From the NCBI GenBank assembly GCA_041628815.1, contig JBFKOL010000181.1, forward strand, positions 1 through 8,337: a stretch of 8,337 nucleotides of DNA, read 5' to 3'. The notes beneath the pieces are model-generated. The model worked only from the letters and a program-made list of their open reading frames with translations. It was not told the origin of the DNA and ran no database searches. The translations under genes and the position numbers were made by a program. The stretch is from JBFKOL01 sp041628815. Its GTDB lineage: Bacteria > Bacteroidota > Bacteroidia > Chitinophagales > Saprospiraceae. Below, in pieces: positions 1 through 6,883 of the stretch (the stretch's first letter is position 1; the number at the start of each line of letters is the position of its first letter).

Positions 1-106
1 AAGAAGAACTTTGGTACAGGGGCATTTTTATGGCGCCGGAATGATCGAGGGGGTTGTAGGCTTTATGTATCGCCTCAGTTGCAGGTGTAACCTTAAGATT
101 TTTCAT
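1..106 (-). CDS. Cys/Met metabolism PLP-dependent enzyme, N-terminus only (methionine gamma-lyase-like)
   Basis: Reading leftwards from the ATG at 106-104, the frame stays open to the window edge and gives 35 residues beginning MKNLKVTPATEAIHKAY, followed by a DHSGAIKMPLYQSSS-like stretch. This is the typical N-terminus of the Cys/Met metabolism PLP family (methionine gamma-lyase, cystathionine gamma-lyase/synthase): an 'ATxAIH' segment, then 'GA...PxYQSS', the part that helps shape the active site of the neighbouring subunit. The PLP lysine and about 90% of the usual ~400 residues lie outside the window. The gene is divergent from an Lrp/AsnC regulator, an arrangement known for methionine gamma-lyase (mdeA with mdeR in Pseudomonas). 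That favours a catabolic lyase releasing methanethiol, ammonia and 2-oxobutyrate, but cystathionine lyase/synthase members cannot be excluded from so short a piece. Family call fairly sure; exact reaction inferred. Confidence 0.75.
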   Translation of the reverse strand, partial: MKNLKVTPATEAIHKAYNPLDHSGAIKMPLYQSSS

Positions 107-120
107 GGCACAGCTTTTTT

Positions 121-128
121 CAAAGTTA
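121..128 (-). promoter_or_regulatory. Bacteroidota -7 promoter box for the leftward PLP-enzyme gene
   Basis: On the minus strand this reads TAACTTTG, an exact match to the Bacteroidota sigma-ABfr -7 consensus TAnnTTTG. It lies 14 bp before the ATG at 106, so the leader would be very short, about 10 nt. No TTTG-type -33 box is found at the expected spacing of about 19-21 bp; that stretch is occupied by the GGATA/TATCC palindrome at 137-149, which suggests regulated transcription. The match is seen directly; promoter function is inferred. Confidence 0.5.
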
Positions 129-136
129 ATTCGCAC

Positions 137-149
137 GGATATATTATCC
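137..149. promoter_or_regulatory. Palindrome GGATA-TAT-TATCC, candidate operator in the divergent gap
   Basis: A perfect 5-bp inverted repeat with a 3-bp spacer sits in the AT-rich gap between the divergent PLP-enzyme and Lrp genes. Its right half begins 9 bp upstream of the putative -7 box of the leftward gene, covering roughly -20 to -33 of that promoter. Lrp/AsnC proteins bind short, degenerate AT-rich dyads and often control themselves and the divergent gene, so this is a reasonable operator candidate. A 5-bp arm in AT-rich DNA can also arise by chance. Confidence 0.35.
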
Positions 150-258
150 TTTTATTTAAATGATTGTATAATTTTTTTCTTATATAATTTAAACTGGTAG
201 ATTTTTTATCTTTTCATTGCATGAATAATTTATCTTGAACAAAAAAAATTCTGTGTTT

Positions 259-717
259 ATGGATGCCTTGGATCATCGAATCGTTCATCTTTTGCAAAAG
301 GATGGCAAAATGAAAATCAAAGAGATAGCTGATCAGCTGAAGCTTACCAATACACCGGTGTTCGAAAGGATCAAAAAATTGGAAAGCCAGGGCGTCATAA
401 AAAGTTACCGGGCGGATGTGGATCTTCACAAAATTGGTTATGCGGTTACCGCTTTTTGTACGGTTTCGCTGGAGAGACACCACACGGAGATTATTCTCCA
501 GTTTGTCGAAGACATCAAAAAGCTGGATGAAGTGTCGGAGTGCTACCACATAGCAGGAATGTTTGACTACCTTTTAAAGATTCATGTATGTGATATGGAT
601 GCCTATCATCATTTTATCAGCGAAAAACTGGCATCATTGCCCAACATAGGTCGGGTACAGAGTTCCTTTGTCATGTCAGAAATTAAAAATGATCCGGTAT
701 TACCTGTTTTGTTATGA
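259..717 (+). CDS. Lrp/AsnC family transcriptional regulator
   Basis: A 152-residue DNA-binding protein of the feast/famine family. Residues about 2-48 carry the winged helix-turn-helix: the LDHRIVHLLQKDGK opening helix, then IKEIADQLKLT and VFERIKKLESQGVI as the recognition part. Residues about 60-150 form the RAM ligand-binding and oligomerisation domain, including the turn GMFDYLLK where amino-acid effectors bind in relatives. Length fits the family (about 150-165). I chose the ATG at 259 because the family normally starts a few residues before the 'LDxxI' helix and an A-rich stretch lies 10-20 bp upstream; a TTG at 235 would add eight residues (MNKKNSVF). The gene is divergent from a methionine gamma-lyase-like gene, its most likely target, probably with autoregulation. 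The effector cannot be read from sequence. A P-type ATPase gene follows after 43 bp, and joint transcription is uncertain. Confidence 0.9.
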   Translation: MDALDHRIVHLLQKDGKMKIKEIADQLKLTNTPVFERIKKLESQGVIKSYRADVDLHKIGYAVTAFCTVSLERHHTEIILQFVEDIKKLDEVSECYHIAGMFDYLLKIHVCDMDAYHHFISEKLASLPNIGRVQSSFVMSEIKNDPVLPVLL

Positions 718-760
718 ATAATTCATTTTAGCAAGAACTCTCGTGATGTAAGATGATAGA

Positions 761-3412
761 ATGACCTCTGAAGTGAGTCTCACATGCGAAAATCCCTGGT
801 CTACCCCGGCAGAGGAAGTTGTCAAAACCCTGATTTCGGATCCGGAACATGGCCTGTCGAGTGTTGAAGCTTCGCGTCGGCTGGCTTTGTATGGGCCGAA
901 TGAACCTGTTCGTTCATCCCAGCCCGGTTTGCTCAGGATCCTGTTGAAACAATTCGCCAGTCCAATCATAGGCATTCTCGTACTGGCTGCTCAGGTTGCA
1001 TTTGCATTTGGCGAAACAGCGGAATTTGTCGCCATTATTCTGGTCGTTTTACTCAACGTAATCATTGGCTTTACTATGGAATGGCAGGCATATCGTTCGG
1101 TAGAAGCGCTGTTGAAGTTTAGCCGTACCAAAACAACGGTTATCAGGGATGGTTCGCGCGTGGAGACCGACTCCACCTGCGTTGTTCCGGGAGATATTAT
1201 CCATTTGGAGGCCGGCGACCTGCTCGTGGCAGACGCAAGGATTGTACATTCCAACAGCCTCGGAGTGAACGAGTCAATACTTACCGGTGAACCTGGCACC
1301 ATTGAAAAGCAAGAGAATATAGTACCATCCCAAGCCATTCTCGCCGAAAGGAGCAACATGTTGTACAGTGGCACATCTGTTCTTTCGGGCAATGCTTTTG
1401 GCATTGTGGTTTCGACAGGTTCTTCGACAGAGCTCGGCAAAATCGGTTCACTTGTGAAGGAGTCTAAAAAAGGAATTGCTCCCCTCGATCAGCGCCTGAG
1501 CAGATTGGGAAAGAATCTTTTATGGCTTACATTTCTTATCGTTTTATTGGTATTGTTACTTGGGGTTAGCAGGGGCAATGAGTGGTACCTAATGATTGAA
1601 ACGGCTATTGCACTGGCGGTGGCGGCTATTCCTGAAGGGCTACCTGTGATCGCCACACTTACCCTTGCAAGGGGTATGATTCGACTTGCCAAAAAAAACG
1701 CTGTTGTTAAGTCTCTCCAGGCTGTTGAAACGCTTGGCGAGACCGACGTGATATTCACGGACAAGACAGGCACGCTCACGGAAAACCGCATGAGCATGGA
1801 CACCATCGTTACCACCTCGGGCAGGTATACGATTAGTGAAGAGAATAGCAGAATTGCACCAACTGTAAAATCTCTGTTGGAGATAGGAATACTTTGCAAT
1901 GACGCATCTCTTCAAAACGACAAAGAACAGCAAACCGGGGACCCCTTAGAAAAGGCCATCATACAGGCCTACGAGAAATTAATCGGAAATGTGGACTCCT
2001 GCCGCCAACAAAACCCAAGAATTGCAGAGATACCATTTGACTTCGAAAAAAAGCTAATGGTGACTTTTCACGAATCAGAGCCGCGTGATTACCTTGCCGT
2101 AAAGGGTGCTCCCGAAGCAGTTTTACCCCGATGCAACAAGGTCATGTTGGAAAAGGGAGAGACTGCGCTCCTGATTGATCATCACGACTGGCTTCATAAA
2201 ATGCACGAAATGGCTTCGGAAGGTTATCGCGTCCTGGCGTTTGCATGCAAAGCACTTGACAATAGATCAGACCTTGATAAAATCCCCGACAACTTGATCT
2301 TTCTGGGCCTTGGGGGTTTTTTAGACCCGCCCAGAAAGGGTGTCCGCGCAAACATGCAGCTGTGTAATGATGCGGGTATCAAGGTAGTGATGGTGACCGG
2401 CGATCACCCTGAGACCGCCGGTGATATCGCCTCCAAAGTGCACATGATTCCTTCAGGTAAAGTCTCCAAGAGCCTGCATGGCAAAGATCTCGACCGGATG
2501 CTCGATGACACGTCTCAACGCGATAGGGTATTGCACACGGATATATTTGCACGTACCAGTCCAACACAAAAACTGGATATTTTAACTCTTTTCCAGAATT
2601 CAGGCCACGTTGTTGCCATGACGGGTGACGGAGTAAACGATGCACCCGCACTGAAAAAGGCCGATATCGGTATAGCCATGGGATTAAGAGGTACTGAAGC
2701 AGCCAAAGAAGCAGCAGATATCATATTGAAAGATGACTCCTTCACGACTATTGTCACGGCAATACGACAAGGCCGGGTCATCTTCAATAATATCCGCAAT
2801 TTTGTGGTTTATCTTCTTTCCTGCAATCTCAGCGAAATCCTGGTCATCGGAATCGCCTCATTTCTAGGTTGGCCTCTTCCCCTGATACCACTGCAGATTC
2901 TTTTCCTGAACATGGTGACCGATGTATTTCCTGCGTTGGCATTGGGAATGAACAGAGGAGAAGCAGGGCTCATGAAGTACCGTCCCAGAAACATCGAAGA
3001 ATCAATTATAGGCCCCGCGCAATGGACAACCATACTTATATACAGCCTCGCCATGACCATCGCTGTATTGGGCATCGAAATTATGGCAATCCAGTTTTGG
3101 GATTCTGACGATGCCACCATCAATAACCTGACCTTTTATACGCTTATCCTCGTCCAATTGTGGAATGTGTTCAACCTGCCGCATGCACATGTGTCCCCTA
3201 TCTGGAATGAGGTGACACGCAATCACTATATCTGGTTGGCTATACTGATCAGCCTCGCCGTAGTGGCCACGGCATGGTTCATTATCCCAGTAAGGGAGGC
3301 TCTTGGTCTTGTGTCAATCGATATCGGTTATTGGCCCTGGATCGCACTATTCAGCATGATACCTGTAGTGATCATCCAGATTCTCAAAAGAGTGTTTAAG
3401 TTGGTGCTTTAA
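761..3412 (+). CDS. P2A-type cation-transporting ATPase, probably Ca2+ efflux
   Basis: An 883-residue inner-membrane ion pump that uses ATP to drive cations, most likely Ca2+, out of the cytoplasm. All domains are present: N-terminal cation-ATPase domain (about 10-60); ten membrane segments (about 66-84, 87-106, 251-270, 279-299, 681-703, 706-729, 755-779, 788-806, 822-843, 855-873); actuator loop with TGEP at 175-178; PEGLP in M4 (291-295); phosphorylated Asp334 in DKTGT; KGAPE (448-452) in the nucleotide domain; TGD (546-548) and TGDGVND (621-627) in the P domain. The SERCA-type ligands in M5 (Asn689, Glu692) and M6 (Asn717, Thr720, Asp721) are kept. M8 has Gln799 where SERCA has its site-I Glu, so one ion per cycle is likely, as in plasma-membrane-type pumps. 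Most P2 pumps have TGES; TGEP is better known from copper pumps but keeps the catalytic Glu177. Ca2+ is inferred; Mn2+ is possible. The ATG at 761 is the first in frame. Confidence 0.92.
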   Translation: MTSEVSLTCENPWSTPAEEVVKTLISDPEHGLSSVEASRRLALYGPNEPVRSSQPGLLRILLKQFASPIIGILVLAAQVAFAFGETAEFVAIILVVLLNVIIGFTMEWQAYRSVEALLKFSRTKTTVIRDGSRVETDSTCVVPGDIIHLEAGDLLVADARIVHSNSLGVNESILTGEPGTIEKQENIVPSQAILAERSNMLYSGTSVLSGNAFGIVVSTGSSTELGKIGSLVKESKKGIAPLDQRLSRLGKNLLWLTFLIVLLVLLLGVSRGNEWYLMIETAIALAVAAIPEGLPVIATLTLARGMIRLAKKNAVVKSLQAVETLGETDVIFTDKTGTLTENRMSMDTIVTTSGRYTISEENSRIAPTVKSLLEIGILCNDASLQNDKEQQTGDPLEKAIIQAYEKLIGNVDSCRQQNPRIAEIPFDFEKKLMVTFHESEPRDYLAVKGAPEAVLPRCNKVMLEKGETALLIDHHDWLHKMHEMASEGYRVLAFACKALDNRSDLDKIPDNLIFLGLGGFLDPPRKGVRANMQLCNDAGIKVVMVTGDHPETAGDIASKVHMIPSGKVSKSLHGKDLDRMLDDTSQRDRVLHTDIFARTSPTQKLDILTLFQNSGHVVAMTGDGVNDAPALKKADIGIAMGLRGTEAAKEAADIILKDDSFTTIVTAIRQGRVIFNNIRNFVVYLLSCNLSEILVIGIASFLGWPLPLIPLQILFLNMVTDVFPALALGMNRGEAGLMKYRPRNIEESIIGPAQWTTILIYSLAMTIAVLGIEIMAIQFWDSDDATINNLTFYTLILVQLWNVFNLPHAHVSPIWNEVTRNHYIWLAILISLAVVATAWFIIPVREALGLVSIDIGYWPWIALFSMIPVVIIQILKRVFKLVL

Positions 3413-3420
3413 GGGTTTGT

Positions 3421-3462
3421 CAAGTTCAAGTTCAAGTTCAAGTTCAAGTTCAAGCTCAAGTT
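3421..3462 (+). repeat. Hexanucleotide tandem repeat, seven CAAGTT units
   Basis: Seven head-to-tail 6-bp units begin eight bases after the ATPase stop. Six are exact CAAGTT and the sixth is CAAGCT. A hexamer array can change length by slippage without affecting any frame here, because it is intergenic. It lies 70 bp upstream of the dehydratase ATG, so length changes could alter promoter spacing; that effect is speculative. Confidence 0.95.
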
Positions 3463-3470
3463 TCAGACTC

Positions 3471-3506
3471 AACCACCTCAACTACTTAAACTACTTAAAC
3501 TACTCC
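3471..3506 (+). repeat. 9-bp imperfect tandem repeat (AACTACTTA family), four units
   Basis: Four consecutive 9-mers follow the hexamer array: AACCACCTC, AACTACTTA, AACTACTTA, AACTACTCC. Two are identical and two diverged. The strand is nearly free of G, like the neighbouring tract, and ends 25 bp before the dehydratase start codon. The 11-mer ACTACTTAAAC within it recurs in reverse complement at 7445-7455, with a one-mismatch relative at 7387-7397. No obvious terminator or promoter was found in 3413-3531. Confidence 0.85.
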
Positions 3507-3531
3507 TCCCATTCCTTCGTAAATTCACAAC

Positions 3532-4698
3532 ATGAAAATCAAAAAAATTGATGCTTACTGGCTTTCCGTACCCATACCCGAAAAAGGACAGTGGAGATCG
3601 GATTACGGACGTTTGACCGATTTTGACATGTGCCTGGTGGTCGTTACGACAGAGGATGGGCGGCGGGGTCTCGGGGAGGCCAAAGCAGCGGTGGGTGCAA
3701 CAGGATCATGTGCTTCCATTGTCAGTTGCATAAGACACGAACTGGCACCGGGACTTATCGGAAAAGACGTACACAACATCAATGAAATCTGGGAACGTAT
3801 GTACAGCGGTTCACGGGACCACTACGCCTTGTCACGAGGCCGTGCCTTTCCCATACTCGGCAACAGGGGGACGACCATTGCCGCCATGAGTGGTATCGAT
3901 ATGGCCCTGTGGGATCTCAAGGGACAAGACCTTGGTGTACCGGTATCTTCTCTGATTGGAGGGGCGGTGCGCCCCGTTATGCCAGCTTATGCAAGTGGTG
4001 GCTGGGCCGGCGCAAAAGACATAGGAAATCAACTCGCAGGCTATTGTGAAAAAGGTTTCTCAGCGGTGAAAATGCGGGTTGGGGTAATGGATGAGACTGT
4101 AGATTACAGCATAGAACGAGTAGCTCGTGCAAGGGAAGCACTTGGCAAGGACGTCAAAATCATGGCCGATGCACACGGCACCTTCAATTTGCCGGAAGCT
4201 AAAAGATTTTGCAAGGCCATAGAATCGGAAAACCTGTATTGGATGGAAGAACCCATAAGTCCCGACAATAAGGTGGCATGCAGCCAACTGAGAACTTTTA
4301 CATCCGTTCCGATTGCTGCAGGAGAAAGTGAGTTTACCCGGTTTGATTTTCGTGAACTCGTCGAATTGAAGGCCTGCGATGTATTGCAACCGGATGCCGC
4401 CATCGTCGGTGGCATCAGTGAGGCGATGAAAATATCAGCTCTCGCGGCTACCTACCAACTCGAATTGGCACCCCACTGCTGGGGATCCATTGTCTCCTTT
4501 ATGGCAGGCGTACACATAGCCTTTGCCTCGCCAAGTGCAGTAATGATCGAGTTTTCACTAGGTGGCAATCCACTGATGTACGAATTGACCCATGAAGACC
4601 CGGGTGTAGAAGAAGGAAAAATCAAAGCTCCTGAAAGACGTGGCCTGGGCCTTACCCTCAATGAAGCATTTGTAAATCGATATGCCAAATCCGTTTGA
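3532..4698 (+). CDS. Enolase-superfamily sugar-acid dehydratase, mandelate racemase subgroup
   Basis: A 388-residue cytoplasmic enzyme. The N-terminal alpha+beta capping domain (about 1-130) is followed by a modified TIM barrel (about 131-345). Mg2+ ligands are Asp213 (MADAHG), Glu239 (first Glu of MEEP) and Glu265 (AGES). The second-strand motif is Lys180-Met-Arg182, and an Asp288 (QPD)/His315 (PHCWGS) dyad completes the site. Spacings between the metal ligands, Asp and His (26, 26, 23, 27) equal those of mandelate racemase (195, 221, 247, 270, 297), placing it firmly in that subgroup. Arg replaces the second Lys of KxK, so one of the two opposed bases is missing, which suits a dehydratase acting through His-Asp better than a racemase. 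A likely reaction is acid sugar to 2-keto-3-deoxy acid sugar. The substrate (galactonate, fuconate, rhamnonate or other) cannot be read from sequence. A 2-hydroxyacid dehydrogenase gene follows at 10 bp, and a lactonase gene lies convergent beyond it. Confidence 0.88.
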   Translation: MKIKKIDAYWLSVPIPEKGQWRSDYGRLTDFDMCLVVVTTEDGRRGLGEAKAAVGATGSCASIVSCIRHELAPGLIGKDVHNINEIWERMYSGSRDHYALSRGRAFPILGNRGTTIAAMSGIDMALWDLKGQDLGVPVSSLIGGAVRPVMPAYASGGWAGAKDIGNQLAGYCEKGFSAVKMRVGVMDETVDYSIERVARAREALGKDVKIMADAHGTFNLPEAKRFCKAIESENLYWMEEPISPDNKVACSQLRTFTSVPIAAGESEFTRFDFRELVELKACDVLQPDAAIVGGISEAMKISALAATYQLELAPHCWGSIVSFMAGVHIAFASPSAVMIEFSLGGNPLMYELTHEDPGVEEGKIKAPERRGLGLTLNEAFVNRYAKSV

Positions 4699-4708
4699 GC
4701 CCACGCCA

Positions 4709-5680
4709 ATGAATAAATACAACGTACTGCTTCTTGAAACGATAGCGGATGAAGCCCATAAACTGCTTGCAACAGCATGCAATATTCTCATGGCACCTGA
4801 TCCGTCTAGCGGAACACCGATCGCTCAGAAGCACACCATCGACGCCATCGTTACTAGGGGGAAGGGTAAGGTAGACAAATCATTGATACAAGCTTGCAGG
4901 CCGCTCAAGGTGATCGCCCGCTGTGGGGTAGGCCTCGATAATATTGATACCGGTTTTGCATCGTCAACAGGCATACCCGTACTCAACGTTCCAGGCAGCA
5001 ACGCAGACACAGTTGCCGAACATACATTGGGTCTCATATTAAACCTGCAGCGAAAGATTACCGAGGCATCATCTCATGTCCGCGAAGGCAAGTGGTCTTA
5101 TCGCAACCAGTACGATGGAGATGAGGTCAGGGGTAAAACCATAGGTATCCTTGGTTTCGGAAATATTGGGCAGAAAGTAGCAAAATTAGCTGTTGCATTC
5201 GGCATGAAGGTTATTTATTGGGACGTACAGGAAATCCCTGCCAGCTATCAACAAGTGACATTCTCCACCTTGTTGATGAAGTCCGATATCATCACTATTC
5301 ACCTTCCTTTGACCGGAGCAACAAGGGGCCTGATTGATCGCAATACCATCGCAATGATGGCCAAATGTCCTATAATAATCAATACTGCAAGGGGACCCAT
5401 TGTCAGCGACAAGGACCTTCTGGACGCCCTACGTGAAGGAAAGGTCAAAGGCTTTGGAGCCGACGTGCTTGAAATTGGTACACCTCCCCAGGGATACGAA
5501 CTGTTGCAATTGCCCAATGTCATGGTTACCCCACACACCGCCAGCCTGACAAAGACCACGTACGATGAAATGTGCCTTTTTTCGGTCCAAAACACCCTAA
5601 AAGTGCTCCATGGTCTTACCATCGATTCGAAATATATCTCGAACAAAAGTGATTTACCTGGATTGGATACGCTCACTTGA
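4709..5680 (+). CDS. D-isomer-specific 2-hydroxyacid dehydrogenase family protein
   Basis: A 323-residue predicted NAD-dependent oxidoreductase of the phosphoglycerate/formate/lactate dehydrogenase family. The split catalytic domain is residues 1-98 plus about 290-323; the Rossmann domain lies between, with GFGNIG at 149-154 and Asp172 after beta-2 (YWD), which favours NAD over NADP. Substrate-binding Arg228 (NTARG) and catalytic His276 (TPHTAS) are in place. The Glu that partners His normally sits five residues after the Asp of 'DVFxxEP' and 19 before His; here that position is Gly257 (DVLEIGTPP), with Glu255 two residues earlier. Activity may be altered or rescued by Glu255. I chose the ATG at 4709, 10 bp after the dehydratase stop; an in-frame ATG at 4682 would add nine residues and overlap that gene by 17 bp. 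Probably co-transcribed with the dehydratase, so a 2-keto or 2-hydroxy sugar acid is a sensible substrate guess. Confidence 0.88.
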   Translation: MNKYNVLLLETIADEAHKLLATACNILMAPDPSSGTPIAQKHTIDAIVTRGKGKVDKSLIQACRPLKVIARCGVGLDNIDTGFASSTGIPVLNVPGSNADTVAEHTLGLILNLQRKITEASSHVREGKWSYRNQYDGDEVRGKTIGILGFGNIGQKVAKLAVAFGMKVIYWDVQEIPASYQQVTFSTLLMKSDIITIHLPLTGATRGLIDRNTIAMMAKCPIIINTARGPIVSDKDLLDALREGKVKGFGADVLEIGTPPQGYELLQLPNVMVTPHTASLTKTTYDEMCLFSVQNTLKVLHGLTIDSKYISNKSDLPGLDTLT

Positions 5681-6695
5681 GTTTTATGCGCATCAGGTAA
5701 TCATCACAGGTCATATAGAGTACCGAGAAATCATCATTGAATGCGCAGTTGGACGTGGCCTCACCTGTAAGGATCTTGCCAAGCACCTTGCCCGTTGCAT
5801 CGAATACCCAGACACCGCCCGGCCCCGTCGCCCAGACGTTACCTTGCGGATCGACTTTCAAGCCATCGGGCAATCCCTTCCCTTCGCTTCCGGTAGCATC
5901 ATAAAATGGTCGCGCATCATCCACGCCTCCTGTTTCGTTGAGCGTGAAAGCCATCCAGACGCTGGATGCCGGATCTGAGTTGGCCACGTACAGCGTACGT
6001 TCATCCGGCGAAAGACCAATGCCGTTGGGACGACTCATAGCGTCGCTGATCAAATCCAGTCGACCTGAAGTGCTGAGACGGTATACGCCCTGAAAGTCAA
6101 GTTCCTTGGCGGGGTCATCCACATTGCCCTCCAATCCATATGGAGGGTCTGTAAAGAACAGGTTGCCCTGGCTATCGTAGGTCGCATCGTTAGGACTGTT
6201 CAGCCGGGCACCACGAAATTGGTCGGCCAATGTGATAAATCGAGGTGCAGGAGCGTGCAATGCCGCATCCATCCTCGCCACCTGGCGGTCGCCATGTTGG
6301 CATAGAACGAGTCTTCCATCTGCATCAAGAAGAAGGCCATTGCTGCCGGGTTCTCCACCGCGGGGCATATCACCTGTATAGCCTGAAGGGTGTAGATACA
6401 AGGTCACTCCCTCTTCCTCCGTCCATCGGTGGACATTGTTCGGTGGAATATCCGAGAACAACAGGAAATCACCTTCGGCGATCCAAAGTGGTCCTTCCGT
6501 CCAGGTAAAGCCTCCTGCCAGCACTTCTATTACGGCATCCTCAGGTATGAGATGGTCGATGGCAGGGTCGATGCGTTCAACCCTTCCCGTTGTCTCGTAT
6601 TTGGAGGCCTCTTCGCCACCAACTTGCCGAGAGTTATCGGTGGGTTTGCACGCTATAAAAAGTAGAATGGTTATGAAGATGAACAAGTGTTTCAT
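5673..6695 (-). CDS. SMP-30/gluconolactonase family lipoprotein
   Basis: A 340-residue exported protein. Residues 1-16 are a lipoprotein signal: a Lys-His start, a hydrophobic core, then FIAC with Cys16 as the lipidated residue, so it should be anchored in a membrane facing the periplasm or surface. The rest is a six-bladed propeller of the SMP-30/gluconolactonase/LRE-like type. Expected metal and substrate residues are Glu67 (TEGP), Asn169 (SPND), Asn224 (RPNG) and Asp277 (PDG), in the order and roughly the spacing of human SMP-30 (18, 103, 154, 204). It probably hydrolyses a sugar lactone to the aldonic acid. I start at Met 6695 because the signal peptide follows at once; an upstream ATG at 6731 would put 12 unlikely residues in front. 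Its last 8 bp overlap the end of the convergent dehydrogenase gene, leaving no room for a terminator. The nearby dehydratase suggests one sugar-acid pathway; the exact lactone is unknown. Confidence 0.9.
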   Translation of the reverse strand: MKHLFIFITILLFIACKPTDNSRQVGGEEASKYETTGRVERIDPAIDHLIPEDAVIEVLAGGFTWTEGPLWIAEGDFLLFSDIPPNNVHRWTEEEGVTLYLHPSGYTGDMPRGGEPGSNGLLLDADGRLVLCQHGDRQVARMDAALHAPAPRFITLADQFRGARLNSPNDATYDSQGNLFFTDPPYGLEGNVDDPAKELDFQGVYRLSTSGRLDLISDAMSRPNGIGLSPDERTLYVANSDPASSVWMAFTLNETGGVDDARPFYDATGSEGKGLPDGLKVDPQGNVWATGPGGVWVFDATGKVLGKILTGEATSNCAFNDDFSVLYMTCDDYLMRIKLK

Positions 6696-6807
6696 GGTAC
6701 CGCAATTCTTGAATCTCGAAAGATAAAACATCTAAGACCAATAAAACCAACTCCTGCGTAATGCAAAAAGTCCATACCCTTGTCAATTGAACATACGTCA
6801 ATAGTCG

Positions 6808-6819
6808 ATATCCGGATAT
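6808..6819. repeat. 12-bp perfect palindrome ATATCCGGATAT upstream of the lactonase gene
   Basis: A perfect 12-bp inverted repeat without spacer, centred about 118 bp upstream of the lipoprotein-lactonase start codon. It could be an operator for a dimeric regulator or a chance palindrome. No sure promoter could be placed in 6696-6883, and no other feature was seen there. Confidence 0.3.
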
Positions 6820-6883
6820 TGCTTAGCAGATGAAAACTGCCAGAAATGAATGGTAAAAAAATGTGCTTTTATAACCGTCGTAA

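Noticed and set aside
235..258. TTG at 235 as start of the Lrp gene
   Set aside because: Possible, but the ATG at 259 fits the family N-terminus better and has A-rich DNA at the usual distance upstream.
715..725. TGAATAATTCA palindrome followed by TTTTA after the Lrp gene, as a terminator
   Set aside because: A 5-bp AT-rich stem with a one-base loop cannot form a stable hairpin.
991..1440. Minus-strand frame of 149 codons inside the ATPase gene
   Set aside because: It is antisense to the strongly conserved actuator region; the plus-strand frame explains the DNA fully.
3421..3506. Microrepeat arrays as a CRISPR array
   Set aside because: Units are 6 and 9 bp with no spacers, and no cas gene is nearby.
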